Source: Ficedula albicollis | Taxonomy: Eukaryota > Chordata > Aves > Passeriformes > Muscicapidae | Assembly: GCF_000247815.1 (NCBI RefSeq) | Contig: NC_021686.1 | Span: 9,500,719-9,564,718 of the forward strand | Direction of reading: 5' to 3' | DNA: 64,000 bases | Part shown: positions 12,125-23,924 of the stretch, in pieces | Numbering within the stretch: position 1 is the stretch's first letter | How the letters are laid out: every line of letters begins with the position of its first letter | The notes under the pieces: generated by a model | What the model saw: the letters and a program-made list of their open reading frames with translations, nothing else | Databases searched by the model: none | What the model was told of the DNA's origin: nothing | Translations under genes and position numbers: made by a program

Positions 12125-12345
12125 GGTGGCCCCGTTGCTGTAATTAACTCCGGCGAGCCCCTCTGCTCTCTCGGAGTCGGGTTTTTAAACGCTCTGTGAT
12201 TTTCTGCAAAGTGGAGCTTTCAAGATGAACCACAGGGGAAGCGTTCGCTAAGCACAGACATTAAGCAGCAGTTATGTAATGGCCATTAGCAGCATCAAAG
12301 GCCTCGCAGGATTTTCTTATCAGGGCTTGCTCCTTGGCAAAACCT
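12125..12345. other. Repeat-free intronic stretch, possible conserved element
   Basis: This segment lacks the CR1 and minisatellite character of its surroundings. It includes TTATGTAATGGCCATTAGCA and AAAGCTCCACTTTGCAG-like hairpin material on the minus strand. It could be a conserved non-coding element, but that is a guess from composition alone. Confidence 0.2.
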
Positions 12346-12346
12346 T

Positions 12347-13240
12347 CCTGGTTTTGGGATGAGCCGTGTTTGAGGGGGTTTGTCTGGGATCACCTCCTTC
12401 CCTCTGGGATGGGTTCTACCCCCACCCAGCACCTGGGAGAGGGGAATTTGGGAGGCTGTGCCCAGGAAGGTTTTGGGATGAGCCGTGTTTGAAGGAGTTT
12501 GTCTGGGATCACCTCCTTCCCTCTGGGATGGGTTCTACCCCCACCCAGCACCTGGGAGAGGGGAATTTGGGAGGCTGTGCCCATCTCCTTTATTGTGGTG
12601 GAAGTTGCTGAATTCCAAAGGAATCTGGGGAAAGGGGGTGCCCGTGGGGCAGGAATATTCCAGTTTCCAGCTCAGCGTCCATGGGGTTCTCTGGTGCCTT
12701 CACCCCAAGTGCTGCTGCTGGATCGCACCTTTTGCATTAATTTTAGACCTGGTAAACCCAGCAATGATCCAGTCCCTGCATTTCCAGCTATCCCAGGCTT
12801 CTTGGAGCTCGCTGGGGAGGTTTTTGGGCTGTAGGATTTTCTTCTCAGGGCTTGCTCCTTGGCAGGAAGGTTTTTGGATGAGCCGTGTTTGAGGGGGTTT
12901 GTCTGGGATCGCCTCCTTCCCTCTGGGATGGGTTCTACCCCTCCCAGCAGCTGGGAGAGGGGAATTTGGGAGGCTGTGCCCATCTCCTGTGGTTTATTGT
13001 GGAAGCTGCAGCATTCCAGAGGTATTTGGGGAAAGGGGAGCAGGAATATTCCAGTTTCCAGCTCAGCGTCCATGGGGTTCTCTGGTGCCTTCACCCTGAG
13101 TGCTGCTGCTGGGTTGGGCTCTTTGCATTAATTTTAGATCTGGTAAACCCAGCAATGATCCAGTCCCTGCATTTCCAGCTATCCCAGGTTACTTTGAGCT
13201 CACTGGGGAAGTTTTAGGGAATCCAGATGGAACTATTCCC
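12347..13240. repeat. Nested tandem duplication, 119-bp and 400-bp units
   Basis: A block with GATGAGCCGTGTTTGA, a TGTCTGGGATC block and GGGAGAGGGGAATTTGGGAG starts at about 12347. It is repeated 119 bases later and again 400 bases after that. The 400-bp unit (about 12466-12865) also carries a CCAGTTTCCAGCTCAGCGTC segment that recurs in 12866-13240. Copies differ by several substitutions and short indels, so this is older than the near-identical duplications downstream. Confidence 0.85.
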
Positions 13241-13382
13241 GTTTTTTTGTCATTTCTGACTCATTCTCTCAACCCAGGCGTCAGGGCATGGTTAACACAC
13301 CAGCAGCAAATTGTAAAGGAAAAAAAAAGGCATGGAATGACCTGGAAAACATTTCAGAGTTAGATCTTCCTGCTGCTGGACA

Positions 13383-13525
13383 GATCATGGAATCCTGGAA
13401 TGGGTTGGAAAGGACCTTAAAGATTCTCACTCCAACCCCTTACCATGGGCAGGGACACCTTCCCCTATCCCAGGCTGCTCCAACCCAGCCTTGAGCACAT
13501 CCAGGGATGGGAAATCCACAATTCC
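13383..13525 (-). mobile_element. CR1 LINE 3' fragment, antisense
   Basis: The plus strand reads GGAATGGGTTGGAAAGGACC, TTAAAGAT, CCATGGGCAGGGACACCTTC, CCAGGCTGCTCCAACC and CCAGGGATGGG. These are reverse-complement CR1 3' landmarks in the correct order. Confidence 0.85.
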
Positions 13526-15010
13526 TCAGCACACAGAGGTTTCAGGAAGGGCTGGGGCATGGCTGAGATCCTGGCTCTGATTTCCTTTACAGCCCTGGAG
13601 AGAGGGAAAACCTGAATTATTGGAGGGTCTCCCCTTGGTGCTGCTGCCAAACCCTCCCAGCTGAAACCAAAAACTGCTTTAAACACAGGATCTGGACAAA
13701 ATCCAGGGGCCAGCAAGGCAGGGTCCTAACCCCAAATTTTCTGGATGAAAGGAGGTGTAAGTGAGCTCCCAAACAGCTGCTTCAAATCCAGCTTTGCCCT
13801 GCTGTGTTCTGCCCTGAGCTTCCTGCACCTTCAGCTTTTCCAGAGGCATCAGATGGAAGGGCTGACTTTGATTTTTGCCATCATTCTTCTTTCCCCATGG
13901 AAACCTTTTCTTTTCAATCCCCCTTGAAAGCTGCCAGCTCCGAGTACAGCAACTATTTTTAAGTTGAGCGCATTGTGAGAGAAATTTGGGGACTTTTTGG
14001 AGGTGCATTGGGAATTTCAACTTTTCTCTCTCTGTCTTTGAGAGCTGTGCTGTTACAGGGCTGGAATGAGGTTATCTAAGGATTTTTAGTCGGGATCCTG
14101 AAGGAATTTGCTGGGTTGTTGCAGGAGTGGGTTGGAACTGGGTCTCTGCTCGTTGGGGAATGGGAGAATTTCTATCTCCCTCCTTCAAAGCCTGGGATTG
14201 CTGGAACAGCAGTGCCAGGATGGGCTGTGAGGGAGCTGCAGGAGAAACCCCCCCCAGGATTTTTTGGTGGGAAGGAGGAGGGTTTGGGAAGGACAATCAG
14301 AGCCAGCAGCTCCTGGGTGACATCTCCAGGATGTTTTCCTCCCCCTCCAGCTCCTTCCCACCCTCCTGAGCTGCTCCCAGGGAAATAAAGGAATTGGGTC
14401 AGCCCCAGCCTGTCTGGGCTCTTCTCCTGTGTGTGCTGGGATGCAGAGCAGCATTTTCCAGGCTGGGAGCCTTTCAAGGAACTCAGTGGCTCGGAAGCAG
14501 GAGAGGGGAGGGAGCTGTGAAGTGCTCGGTGTGTCTCTGCTGCCTCGGGACACTTGTGATGGGAGATTTCAGTCTGGATTAACTCGGAGCTGCTCGGGGT
14601 TGTTGTGCCTCTGGGATTTGTCTGCGAGGTGTTTAATTGCTGCTCCTGGCTTTGCTCAGCAGGATTCCCTCAAAGCAGAGAATTCATCCTGCTGAGCTCC
14701 TGCCACCTTCTCCTTTCCCTCCTCTGAGCTGGGGCAGGATCATGCTCAGCTCTGTTCCAGAGGTTGGGATATGTGCCTGTGTAAATGGGGCAATTGTGTT
14801 ACTTAATTAGTGGTTTGGTTTTATTTTTGGGGGTTTTTTTTTGTTTGTTTTTGTTTTTATTTAGAGTTAGGATTAAGAACATGAAGGAGATGAATTTCTC
14901 CTTTTTTGGCTTGGTTGTTTATTAAATTTTATCTAAAGAACAAAGAGTTCTGCAACACTTCTAGCTACCAGCTAAAAGTGAGTAAAATGGAGGTGAATTT
15001 AGCTAGCTAC

Positions 15011-15370
15011 AAGGTTTTTTAAAGCTAAACAGTCCAATTTAAGAACTAATACTTACATTATTTATACTTTTGACTCAATAACTAAACTCCTGTGACCCAC
15101 AGTGCAGCACTACCTGTCCAACCAGAAACTACCTGAAATCATGAAGAAGGCAGAGACAACACCCAAAAACCTTTTATTTTGGCTCATTACTATATTTTAA
15201 AAAATTTCAAATTCCAAACCCTTCACCATGTGAAATCACACACTTCCATTCTAACTGCACACTGGTGATTTTAACTCCATCACTCAAATTTGGAAGCCTC
15301 CTCTAAGTCAAATGCAGTGTTCTCCTGGGGGTCAGTGCCAGAAAGCACAGAAAACACTCAGGTTTTGGGG
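15011..15370. mobile_element. Dispersed repeat, copy 1 (unclassified, possibly LTR-derived)
   Basis: Roughly 350 bases here align by eye with 53961-54315. Shared blocks are AAAGCTAAACAGTCCAATT, CAATAACTAAACTCCTGTGA, GAAATCATGAAGAAGG, GTGATTTTAACTCCATCACT and GGGGGTCAGTG.CAGAAAGCACAGAAA, in the same order. Two copies 39 kb apart in one gene imply an interspersed element. It has no coding capacity here. I cannot name the family. An endogenous-retrovirus LTR or its internal flank is one possibility. Confidence 0.7.
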
Positions 15371-15824
15371 TTCTAACATGCATGGGATGGATGGGCTGGG
15401 AAATCTTCCTATGGGGGAGCATGGAGCAGAGGATAATCCAGTAGGAGTGGGAGAAAAATGGATTTTCCTGCCCCTCTGTTGTCCTTCCTCCACAGAGATG
15501 GAAGAGGGACAGAGAAAGAAAGGGAAATCCAGGAGCAGGGCTGGGAAAAGCTGGGAAAGGAATATTAATCCTCTCTGATCCATCCTGGGGTTTGGCTTTC
15601 CCCAGAGCTCTCCTAATTAGTGGGTTCATTAATTAATTAACAGCATTAATGAGTGATCTGTCTCTACCTGTTTGCAAGGAACAGGGAAGTCAGGAAGAAG
15701 TGGCTGGTCCTGGCAGAACTCATTCATTTATTGGGGGGATATTGGGGATTCCCTCATTCTGCAGTGTTTTTGTTCTGTGTTCTTGCTCTCCTTCCTTCTT
15801 TCCCCTTTTTGGTTTTGCCAGGGG

Positions 15825-15859
<35 letters not shown>
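15825..15859. repeat. 35-base A homopolymer
   Basis: A pure A tract lies between AGGGG and GGGAG. It may be a retroposon tail or a simple homopolymer. There is no recognisable retroposon body immediately upstream. Confidence 0.85.
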
Positions 15860-15862
<3 letters not shown>

Positions 15863-17655
15863 AGAAAAATTTTAAGAAAAGGTCTGAAATTTGTAGCATT
15901 TGCTGCCAGTTGATGTCCCTTCCCCCTTCCCTGGGTGGTGCTGGAGCTTCCCACAGGAGTGGCTCCTTCCCAGTGGGAAGAGGGAAAGGTTTGGCAGAAA
16001 GTGCCCCCCAAATGACTGATTTTGTCATAGGGACAACTTTTAATTTGGAAGTTATCTTGGGGACAGCTGCAAAAGCAAGGAAAGGGAGGATAAAATCCAC
16101 CAGGCAGCAGCAGAACTGACCCAGGCTTGACCCACCCCTCCCAGCTGAGCTGGGCTTTATTTTCCTGCTCAGATTTCCTCCCCCAGCCACCAAACTGTGC
16201 CATTCTTCTGCTTCTCCAGGTGGTTTGTGCCCAGATCTTCTCAGTGCAGCTCCTTAGACCCCAGCCCAGGCTCTGTGTCCTCAGGCAGCCATTCTTCATC
16301 CCAAAACTTCACAAATGGAGACTCCTGGCACGCACAGAGCCTCTCAAATTGATATGTTTCGTTCCAGTCAGATGGGGACTGATGCTGTAGTTTGCCTTTT
16401 GGGAGTTAAAGTCACTTCTCAGGTGTCTCCTCTCTGCTCCTTGCTTATTTCCCTGAATTCTCCAGTTCTTCCATGTTTTCCTGCATTTGGTGTGTTTTCA
16501 TCCTCTGTTTAATCCTCCCTCTGTGTGGCACTGCTGGCTGGTGCCTGCTGCAGCTCTTGGCCCATTCTCCAGCCTGTTCCATATGGAATTTTCCTCCCAG
16601 GGAAGCCAGCTAGTGGGAGGGCAAGGAAAAGCCTTAGGGAGGAAAAACTTCCAGGTTTTTCTGGAATCCAAGGCCCAGAAACAGCGCAGGTGATGCCACA
16701 GTTTTCTCTGGAGGTGTGGGGTGTGCGAGCAGGAGCTGCTGAACACAATTCCCAGCCAATAATTCCCAGTTCCCGGGATGTGCTCCTCTTCTCTTCCCAC
16801 TCTTGAGGCTGATGAACCCTCCACACCCATCTCAGGTAATTGGATGATGGACCAGAACCAAATTCCCCAGGGCTGATTTCCCCTCAGCTCTGCCCTGCAG
16901 CAATTGTTCTCTCCTCAAAGTGCAGCTGCAGTGATTCCTGCTTAGCTCCAGGGTTTTGGGGAGCAATTCCAAGCAATTGTCTGGAATAACACTTGTTAAA
17001 GCCAAATCTCTTCAGCAGATAGGGGCATTCAGAGAGAGATAAAAATAGAGCTGCTCTGGCTGGAAGAATTACCTGGTTATCTTCTGCCCACATCTCTTAC
17101 AACGTGTGCGTTGCCTCTCCCTTATCTTATGGAGCAGCTGAGGTCCCTGGAGCTTGGAAATTGGGATAAAGTTGGCTCTGGAGCAATGCAGCTCCTCAGT
17201 GGGAGCCCTGAGTGCTGCAGGCTCTCACCAAGGGTCCAGAAAGTGCCAGATTTGGGACACAACTTGGGAAAAAAAGCAGATCCTGCTGCAACCCCAGCGT
17301 TTCCTTCTCCAGGCTGGGACAGAGCCATCGGTGTCATCCAAGCCAATTCCATCAGAAATGCAGGAAGCACGTGGTTTTCCTGTCACTGTAAGGCTGGGAA
17401 GCTGTGAAAGAACACAGCAACACAAGTCCTTCCAAGCAGCAAGAAGAAGCAATTTATTGAAAAGCCATGGCATTTACATAGGATAGATCATGAAAAACAA
17501 AGTAGAAAAGACTCATTGGTCAAAGAAGGCAACAACTCTTTGAAAACATGCTTTGTGCAAAATACCACGAGATACTCACATGGTTCTGTGGTCAGCACCA
17601 GGTGTCTATCTGTGTTTTCTTTCTTCCTTCCCTCGTTTTGTCTCTGAGAAAGATC

Positions 17656-17727
17656 CCCAGCCTGGGAAAAGTCTGGGCTGAATTCTTCCATCCAGCCTGG
17701 GAAAAGTCCAGGCTGAATTCTTCCATG
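17656..17727. repeat. Two-copy 35-bp tandem repeat
   Basis: AGCCTGGGAAAAGTCTGGGC then TGAATTCTTCCATCC is repeated once, with two changes within GTCTGGG/GTCCAGG. It is a minor tandem duplication. Confidence 0.75.
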
Positions 17728-18153
17728 AGCGTTCAGCAGTGTCCACATTTTCCCATCAATGTGGGCTCTTCTTTTTTTTATGGAAGTCCAGAGGGAAAGG
17801 GAGATGGCTCTGGCTGGGTCTGCCCTTGTGGGAGCTCAGCCCCTCACCAGAGTCATCCTGAAGGGCAAATTTACTGGGAGGCTGCTCTGCCACCAGAAGA
17901 GTTCTCTTCAAATCCAAGAGAGCCCAAAAGCTCCCTGGATTTTGGGGAAGAACCTGATCTGCTGGGATTTTCTCTCCATCCCCTCTCGTTTCATGCTTTG
18001 TTTGGGGAAACTCAGGCTGATCTTTACCAGCTCAGCAGCGCCTTCCAGGGTATAACTCGATTTGATTTTAGGGGCTGGAATTTTCACTGGGATTTGCTGA
18101 AGGGATAGCAACTAAAATCAGGGCTGAACCCTTTTTTTTCCCCCTTTTCCCAG

Positions 18154-18466
18154 GACGTACAACCTGACTTTCCTTCACCCTTACTACCGGCCGGACGAGG
18201 CGGAGGAGAACCCCTTCATCTGCTCCTCACACAGGGAGAACGGGATGCAGAGATGCTCCAACATTCCCAGCAGGAAGGAATCCAAGGTGGAGTGCACCCT
18301 GAGCATGGAGTCCTACAGCCCCAGCCTGGGTGGCCCCGAGCCCAGCAGGAACTCCTGCATCAACTGGAACCAGTACTACAACGTCTGCATGGCGGGGGAC
18401 GTGAACCCGCACAACGGGGCCATCAATTTCGATAATATTGGCTATGCCTGGATTGCTATTTTTCAG
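18154..18466 (+). CDS. CACNA1H: CACNA1H exon: repeat I S5-P extracellular turret
   Basis: The 313 bases complete a Met codon and encode 104 residues, from [11 protein letters not shown] to YAWIAIFQ. This is the large extracellular loop between S5 and the pore helix. Motifs include [27 protein letters not shown] and [21 protein letters not shown]. It carries five cysteines, and with the one in the preceding exon this gives the six conserved turret cysteines of T-type channels, presumed disulfide-paired. An Asn-Leu-Thr sequon at the start is a likely glycosylation site. ENPFICSS and NPHNGA match Cav3.2 better than Cav3.1. Acceptor is CCCAG at 18149-18153 and the donor is GTAGGA at 18467. A long pyrimidine tract follows the donor. 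Confidence 0.96.
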
Positions 18467-18484
18467 GTAGGATTCTCCCAAAGA

Positions 18485-18965
18485 TTGGGGTTTTTTTCCT
18501 TTTTTTTTCCAGCTTTTATTCCAGGTTTTTTTCTGGTTTTTTTTCAGGTTTTCCTTTCCATTCTTCCTTCCCGTTTTTCCTTCCTCTTTTCCTTCCTTTT
18601 TTCCTTCCGTGTCTTTTTTTCTGGGTTGTTTTTTTTTCAGGTTTTTTCCTGGTTTTTTTCTTCCTTGCCGTTTTTCCTTCCTTTTTTCCTTCCTTTTTTT
18701 TCTTCTTTTCTTCCTTCCATGTCTTTTTTCCGTGTCTTTTTTCCATTTGGTTTGGGGTTTTTTCCCTGGTTTTTTTTCTGTTTTCTTTCAGGTTTTCTTT
18801 CCCTTTTTTTGTTTTGTTTGTTTTTTTCCCATTGCTTTTTCCCATTGTTTTTCCTCCGTTGTTTTTTTTTTTGTTGTTGTTGTTGGTTTTTTGTTGTTGT
18901 TTGGTTTTGGTTGGCTTGGATTGGAGTTTTTTGTTTCTTTGTTTTGTTCTTTTTTTGATTGGTTT
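18485..18965 (+). repeat. Polypyrimidine tract (T and C rich) after the donor
   Basis: Almost 480 bases are dominated by T with interspersed CTTCC and TTTTTCC motifs, then GTTGTTGTTG. It begins about 20 bases after the GTAGGA donor of the turret exon. Such strand-asymmetric tracts can bind polypyrimidine-tract factors or form triplex DNA, but no function is shown here. Confidence 0.8.
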
Positions 18966-20984
18966 CCCGGTTTTTCCCCGTTTTGGGTTTGCCATTTTTT
19001 GCTCAGGAAGATTTTGGTGGATGCAGCAGAGGAGGAAGGAATTTGCTCAGCTCTGAGTGAAACTGCAAATAAAGAAATGGGGAATTAATGAATCAGGCAA
19101 TAAATGGGTCAAGAGAGTGTTTGGAGAGAAGAAACTTTTCTTTTGAAATGATTTTAAAAGAGGGAAAATAACTTCTTGAGGCAGAAAAACTCCTGGCAAG
19201 TTCCACCTCTGCAAATCAGATCAATCCCAGGGATTTTTGGGAGCGGGGTCTTTATTGTTGGAGCATCAGGAAAGTGAAAGTGGTGTTGAGGTTCTTAAGC
19301 AAGACTTTATTTAGTGCTAAAATGAAGGAAGCTGGCATGGCTTAGGCTTGGTTTTAAACAACAGGGTGAGCCTGGGATGCTGTAAGGGAGAAAAATCTCT
19401 GCTGGCCAGAATTCCTGAGAGGAAATTCTGCCCCCAGGGAATTTCAGTCTCTTTTGAGGCACTTCAGAAAAGAACAAAATGCTTCTCACTCAGACTGGGG
19501 GGGTGCATTTTACAGGTGATAAAACTCTTCCTTAAAGAAGGATTTTCCGAGCATTTGCAGTGTCCAGAGGCTGTGATTTCCTAGGGCTGCCCCAGCTGGA
19601 GGATCCCCGTGTTCTTTCCCATTTTTAATGAGCACTTCCTGGTGTTAGAGCATTTCTTTGGCTCTGGCTGGACGCCCTGGTTGATTCAGTCCCCCTGAAG
19701 TGGAGGTGACATCTGTTCCTAGAGCAGAAGTCTCCTTTTAGTTTTGTTATTGAGGAATAATTCCTCATCCAGAGCTCTGCGCTTCATTTATGGGTTTCCT
19801 CCCAGTTCCAGATTATCCCAGGAATTTCAGAACTTCCCGCTCTCACCTGGGAGTTGCAGAGTGGGGAGTGTTTGCTCTGAGCATCTTCCCTGCTCTGCTG
19901 GCCCTCGGGAGCTGCCCTTGGATCACAGTGCCAGAGGCTCAGAACCAAATCCAGAGGGCTTCAGGCAGATCCCACTGGGATGTGAATCCCAATCTTCCCA
20001 TTGGGAGAATGCTTTGGAATCAGTGAGGAAGAGAGGAGCTGCTGGCTGCTAGTGAGGCTGGATAAAGGGAGGAGGGAATTCTCCTTTTCCTGCTTTTTGA
20101 TTGATCTCAGGGATGTTCCCAGGTGATCCCACCTGGTTCCTTTTCACAAAGAAAGGAAATTGAGGAGGAGCAGGACCTGCTGCTGCTGCATTTTCCCTTC
20201 TTGAGCCATTTTCCAGCCTGAAAATTTTCATCCCATCTCCATTTGATCTACTCATCCTTACAAAGCTCAGTTCAATTTCAGGAAGGACTCCCAGCCCCAG
20301 GAGAGGTTTCAGCTGATTCCTTTGGGCAGAACAATGTCTGGCAAAGCTGGATCTCATGTCCTCAGATGGTTTTGGCAGCAACCAGGAGGTCGATGATTCG
20401 ATTTAATGCTGCTCAGGCCATCCAAAGGCTCCAGAGGATTTCCAGCCAAAATCTCTCACCATGTGTTTATTCCTGTTGGAAGTCAGGGCTCATTTTTAGG
20501 AGCTGGGAATGATTTAATTCCAGGTGAAGAAGCAGCAAGGTGCTGGCTCAACCTGGATGTGGGAAGAGGAAATCATCAGTGCAGGAGGTGAGGCCCTAAA
20601 TCCAAACAATTGCTGGAAGCAGAGAACATTGAACAAATAAATCCATGGAATTGTGCTATCATCCCTCATAATAGCAGGAGCTGGACAGCACCAGGTCAGC
20701 ACTTGGCTGAGGGCTCCAAATCAGCAGCGCAGAAAGTCCAAGAGATGGATTTAGGAACTCTGGGAGCTTCCCTGGGGATTGGGGTTGAATGACTGGGATG
20801 AGACAGGGCGGGTTGTGCCGAGCCATTATTCTGCAGGATAATGAATCCAGGCACTTTGCAGGAGTTGTGATGTGCAGAGAGCCCTGAGGGCTGGCACGGC
20901 TCCTGTGAGAATCAGGGCAAGCTCGGGGGGCTGCTGGACAGAGCTTCCCTCAGGATTTATCCCAAATGAGCCGGGAATTTTGGG

Positions 20985-21278
20985 CTGCTCAGCCTGGCAA
21001 AGAGGGGGCTCTGGGTGGGGGGGAGACAGGGAAGAAAGGAGAGGCTGCTGGAAAGGGTCTGGACTTCCAGGACAACGGGGAGCAGCTTCCCACTGCCAGA
21101 TAATGAGGAATGGGAGGATGGCAAGGCCCTGGCAGAGGTTGTCTCATCCCTGGAAGTGTCCAAGGCCAGGCTGGAGCAACCTGGGACAGTGGGAGGTGTC
21201 CCTGCCCACACAGGGGTGGGACTGGATGGGCTTTAAGGTCCCTTCCAACCCCAACCTTTCCATCATTCCATGATCTGG
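20985..21278 (+). mobile_element. CR1 LINE 3' fragment, sense
   Basis: The stretch reads in sense CR1 order: CTGCTCAGCCTGGCAAAGAG, CTGGAAGTGTCCAAGGCCAG, TGGAGCAACCTGGGACAGTG, GGAGGTGTCCCTGCCC and AAGGTCCCTTCCAACCCCAA. It ends ATTCCATGATC, close to the canonical CR1 terminal repeat. It abuts the first copy of the 755-bp duplication. Confidence 0.85.
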
Positions 21279-22766
21279 TGTAGTTTAGGAGCTGTCAGAA
21301 GGGAGGGGGATGAAATGAGCTCCACAGGGGAGATCCAGAAGGAATTTTCCAAGTGCAGGTAGTGGCCAGAAATTTTCAAGGGCACAGTTTGACACCGTTC
21401 AGACCACGAATAAACCAAACCAAAAGCAGGAAAAAGCAGAGTTTGCAGAAAACTCTGAAGATTTCCACTCCAGAACATCCAGCAAACGCTGCCCCAAGGA
21501 TGGGTGAGCTCCTCCAGTCTCAGATTTTAAAATTTCTTTGCATGGGAGTCACCCTGAACTTCCCAGAGCCAGGAGAGGTGACAGCAGGAAACCAGGGAAA
21601 CGTGTTGTCAACCTTCCAAGGAGAAGTCAGAGACAGGAGAACCTGGTGCAAATAAAAAAAAAAATTAAAAATAACAAAGGGAATGGCTGCATCCCTGAGT
21701 GCTGTAAAGGATGATAATTCCTTATGTAATCCTGAAAATGATTCATGTTTTGCTTCCCCTCATTTGTTGTGCAAGAGGCTAATTCGTGTCTGTATTTGTT
21801 ACAAAGGCACGTTCTGTGGCAAATTAGGTGAACTAATTAGCTTATTACAGACTAAATGAAAGGAGATGGAACCTAAATTAACTGTGAGGTTTGGCCTGAT
21901 ATGAAGATCCCTTTATTGCACATGAATTCCAGCCCCAACAATCCGAGCAGTAATTACAGGTATTGTTGTCACACGGCAGATGATGAATTACCCACCTCAA
22001 CAAAGTCCAATTTTCCATCATTCCATGATCTGGTGTGGTTTAGGAGCTGTCAGAAGGGAGGGGGATGAAATGAGCTCCACAGGGGAGATCCAGAAGGAAT
22101 TTTCCAAGTGCAGGTAGTGGCCAGAAATTTTCAAGGGCACAGTTTGACACCGTTCAGACCACGAATAAACCAAACCAAAAGCAGGAAAAAGCAGAGTTTG
22201 CAGAAAACTCTGAAGATTTCCACTCCAGAACATCCAGCAAACGCTGCCCCAAGGATGGGTGAGCTCCTCCAGTCTCAGATTTTAAAATTTCTTTGCATGG
22301 GAGTCACCCTGAACTTCCCAGAGCCAGGAGAGGTGACAGCAGGAAACCAGGGAAACGTGTTGTCAACCTTCCAAGGAGAAGTCAGAGACAGGAGAACCTG
22401 GTGCAAATAAAAAAAAAAATTAAAAATAACAAAGGGAATGGCTGCATCCCTGAGTGCTGTAAAGGATGATAATTCCTTATGTAATCCTGAAAATGATTCA
22501 TGTTTTGCTTCCCCTCATTTGTTGTGCAAGAGGCTAATTCGTGTCTGTATTTGTTACAAAGGCACGTTCTGTGGCAAATTAGGTGAACTAATTAGCTTAT
22601 TACAGACTAAATGAAAGGAGATGGAACCTAAATTAACTGTGAGGTTTGGCCTGATATGAAGATCCCTTTATTGCACATGAATTCCAGCCCCAACAATCCG
22701 AGCAGTAATTACAGGTATTGTTGTCACACGGCAGATGATGAATTACCCACCTCAACAAAGTCCAAT
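21257..22766. repeat. Near-identical 755-bp tandem duplication
   Basis: Copy 1 (21257-22011) and copy 2 (22012-22766) are aligned at exactly 755-bp offset. The one substitution I found is A at 21282 against G at 22037. The unit contains no exon. Such low divergence means a very recent duplication or two haplotypes laid end to end by the assembler. Confidence 0.93.
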
Positions 22767-23924
22767 TTAATTGGAATTACTGACAGCCCCAGTGGAGCAA
22801 CCAAAACCTTCCTGACCAACCTCCCTGACCGACAGCCTCGGGGTGGCCAGGCCTGAGTGCAGAAATCCTGATGAAAAAAATAAAACAAGGGATTGGGAAG
22901 CTGAAAGTTTGGGAAGAAGAGAAGCTTTGAGAGGATGATTTCATAGAGGATTTGTAGGAAAGCAAGGCCTGGACTCACACCTCGCTCCAGGGGTGATGCT
23001 GCTGGCAAAAGTTGAAGGAAAAAGCAATACCAGGCAGATCCAAGAGGAATGTTTTTCCCATTGGCTCCAGCACTGTCCAAAGGTGCTGTTAATCCCCTTG
23101 CTTGCTCTGCTCTCCCACTTCCAGGGGTCCTGCAGATTTTGGGAAAGAGCCAAAAATCCAAAAGGAAAACGTCTGAGGTTTCCAGCTGTGCCCAAAGTCA
23201 TTTTGGGGCTGTGTTTTCAGGAGCTGACACTGGGTGCCCGTGTTTTCAGCAGTCGTTGAGCAGAGAAATTTGAGATTTAGGGCCAAAGGACTTTTTTTTC
23301 TTCCAATGGTTCAGCCTTTAAATTGGAGATCTGTGTCAACAACGCTTCTCTGTGCTGAATTTGGCAAGAAAAGAGTTTTGGAGCTTTTCATTCCCACTGC
23401 TTGGAGATGATGCTTTGTCACTCAACTCAAATCTGTTTTGGATCACCGAAAATATTTCCCTGGAAATGACGGGGTTGGAGCTCTGTTGCTGTTGCTTTTT
23501 TTAATTTGGTCAGCCAAATAAACAGCACTTGCTGCATTTGAAGAGCTCTCAAGCTGAATACCCCAGCTAAAAATACCCAGCCCTTTTCAAGCAGCTCGGA
23601 GCGTGCTTCCAAGAGAGATTTGTTGCCTTTGGAAAATCTTGGTTTTGAAGGTTGGGAGGAATTGTCTCGTGTAGGGCAGGGCACAGAGGCCACCCTGATG
23701 CCAGGAGTGATCCCATAACCTGTGGGGGTGTTGGATGGAATTAAAGCCTCCTGGAGATGAAGTCTGGACTTGCAAACTTCACTTCTGGGAGATTTTCATC
23801 CAATCTCAATCATGGATTCTTGTGTTTGGAGTAGGAAGAGGGGTCTTACAGCAGGCCTGGCCTAAACTGGAGTTTAGTCAGGAGAGCAAAAAGCTGCTGG
23901 TTCTGAGGAACATCAACAACTGCT

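Larger units (their letters stand above)
10653..18153 (+). other. CACNA1H: CACNA1H intron, 7.5 kb
   Basis: This intron contains two CR1-like pieces (about 11160 and 13385), a nested duplication (12347-13240), a dispersed repeat (15011-15370), a 35-base A run (15825-15859) and a two-copy 35-bp repeat (17656-17727). The segments 10660-11150, 11300-12340, 13520-14800 and 15870-17640 show nothing I recognise. The intron ends in a TTTTCCCAG acceptor at 18153. Confidence 0.82.

Noticed and set aside
18245..18958. Extended frame continuing from the turret exon into Phe-rich sequence
   Set aside because: The exon ends at a GTAGGA donor. The Phe-rich tail is the pyrimidine tract of the intron.
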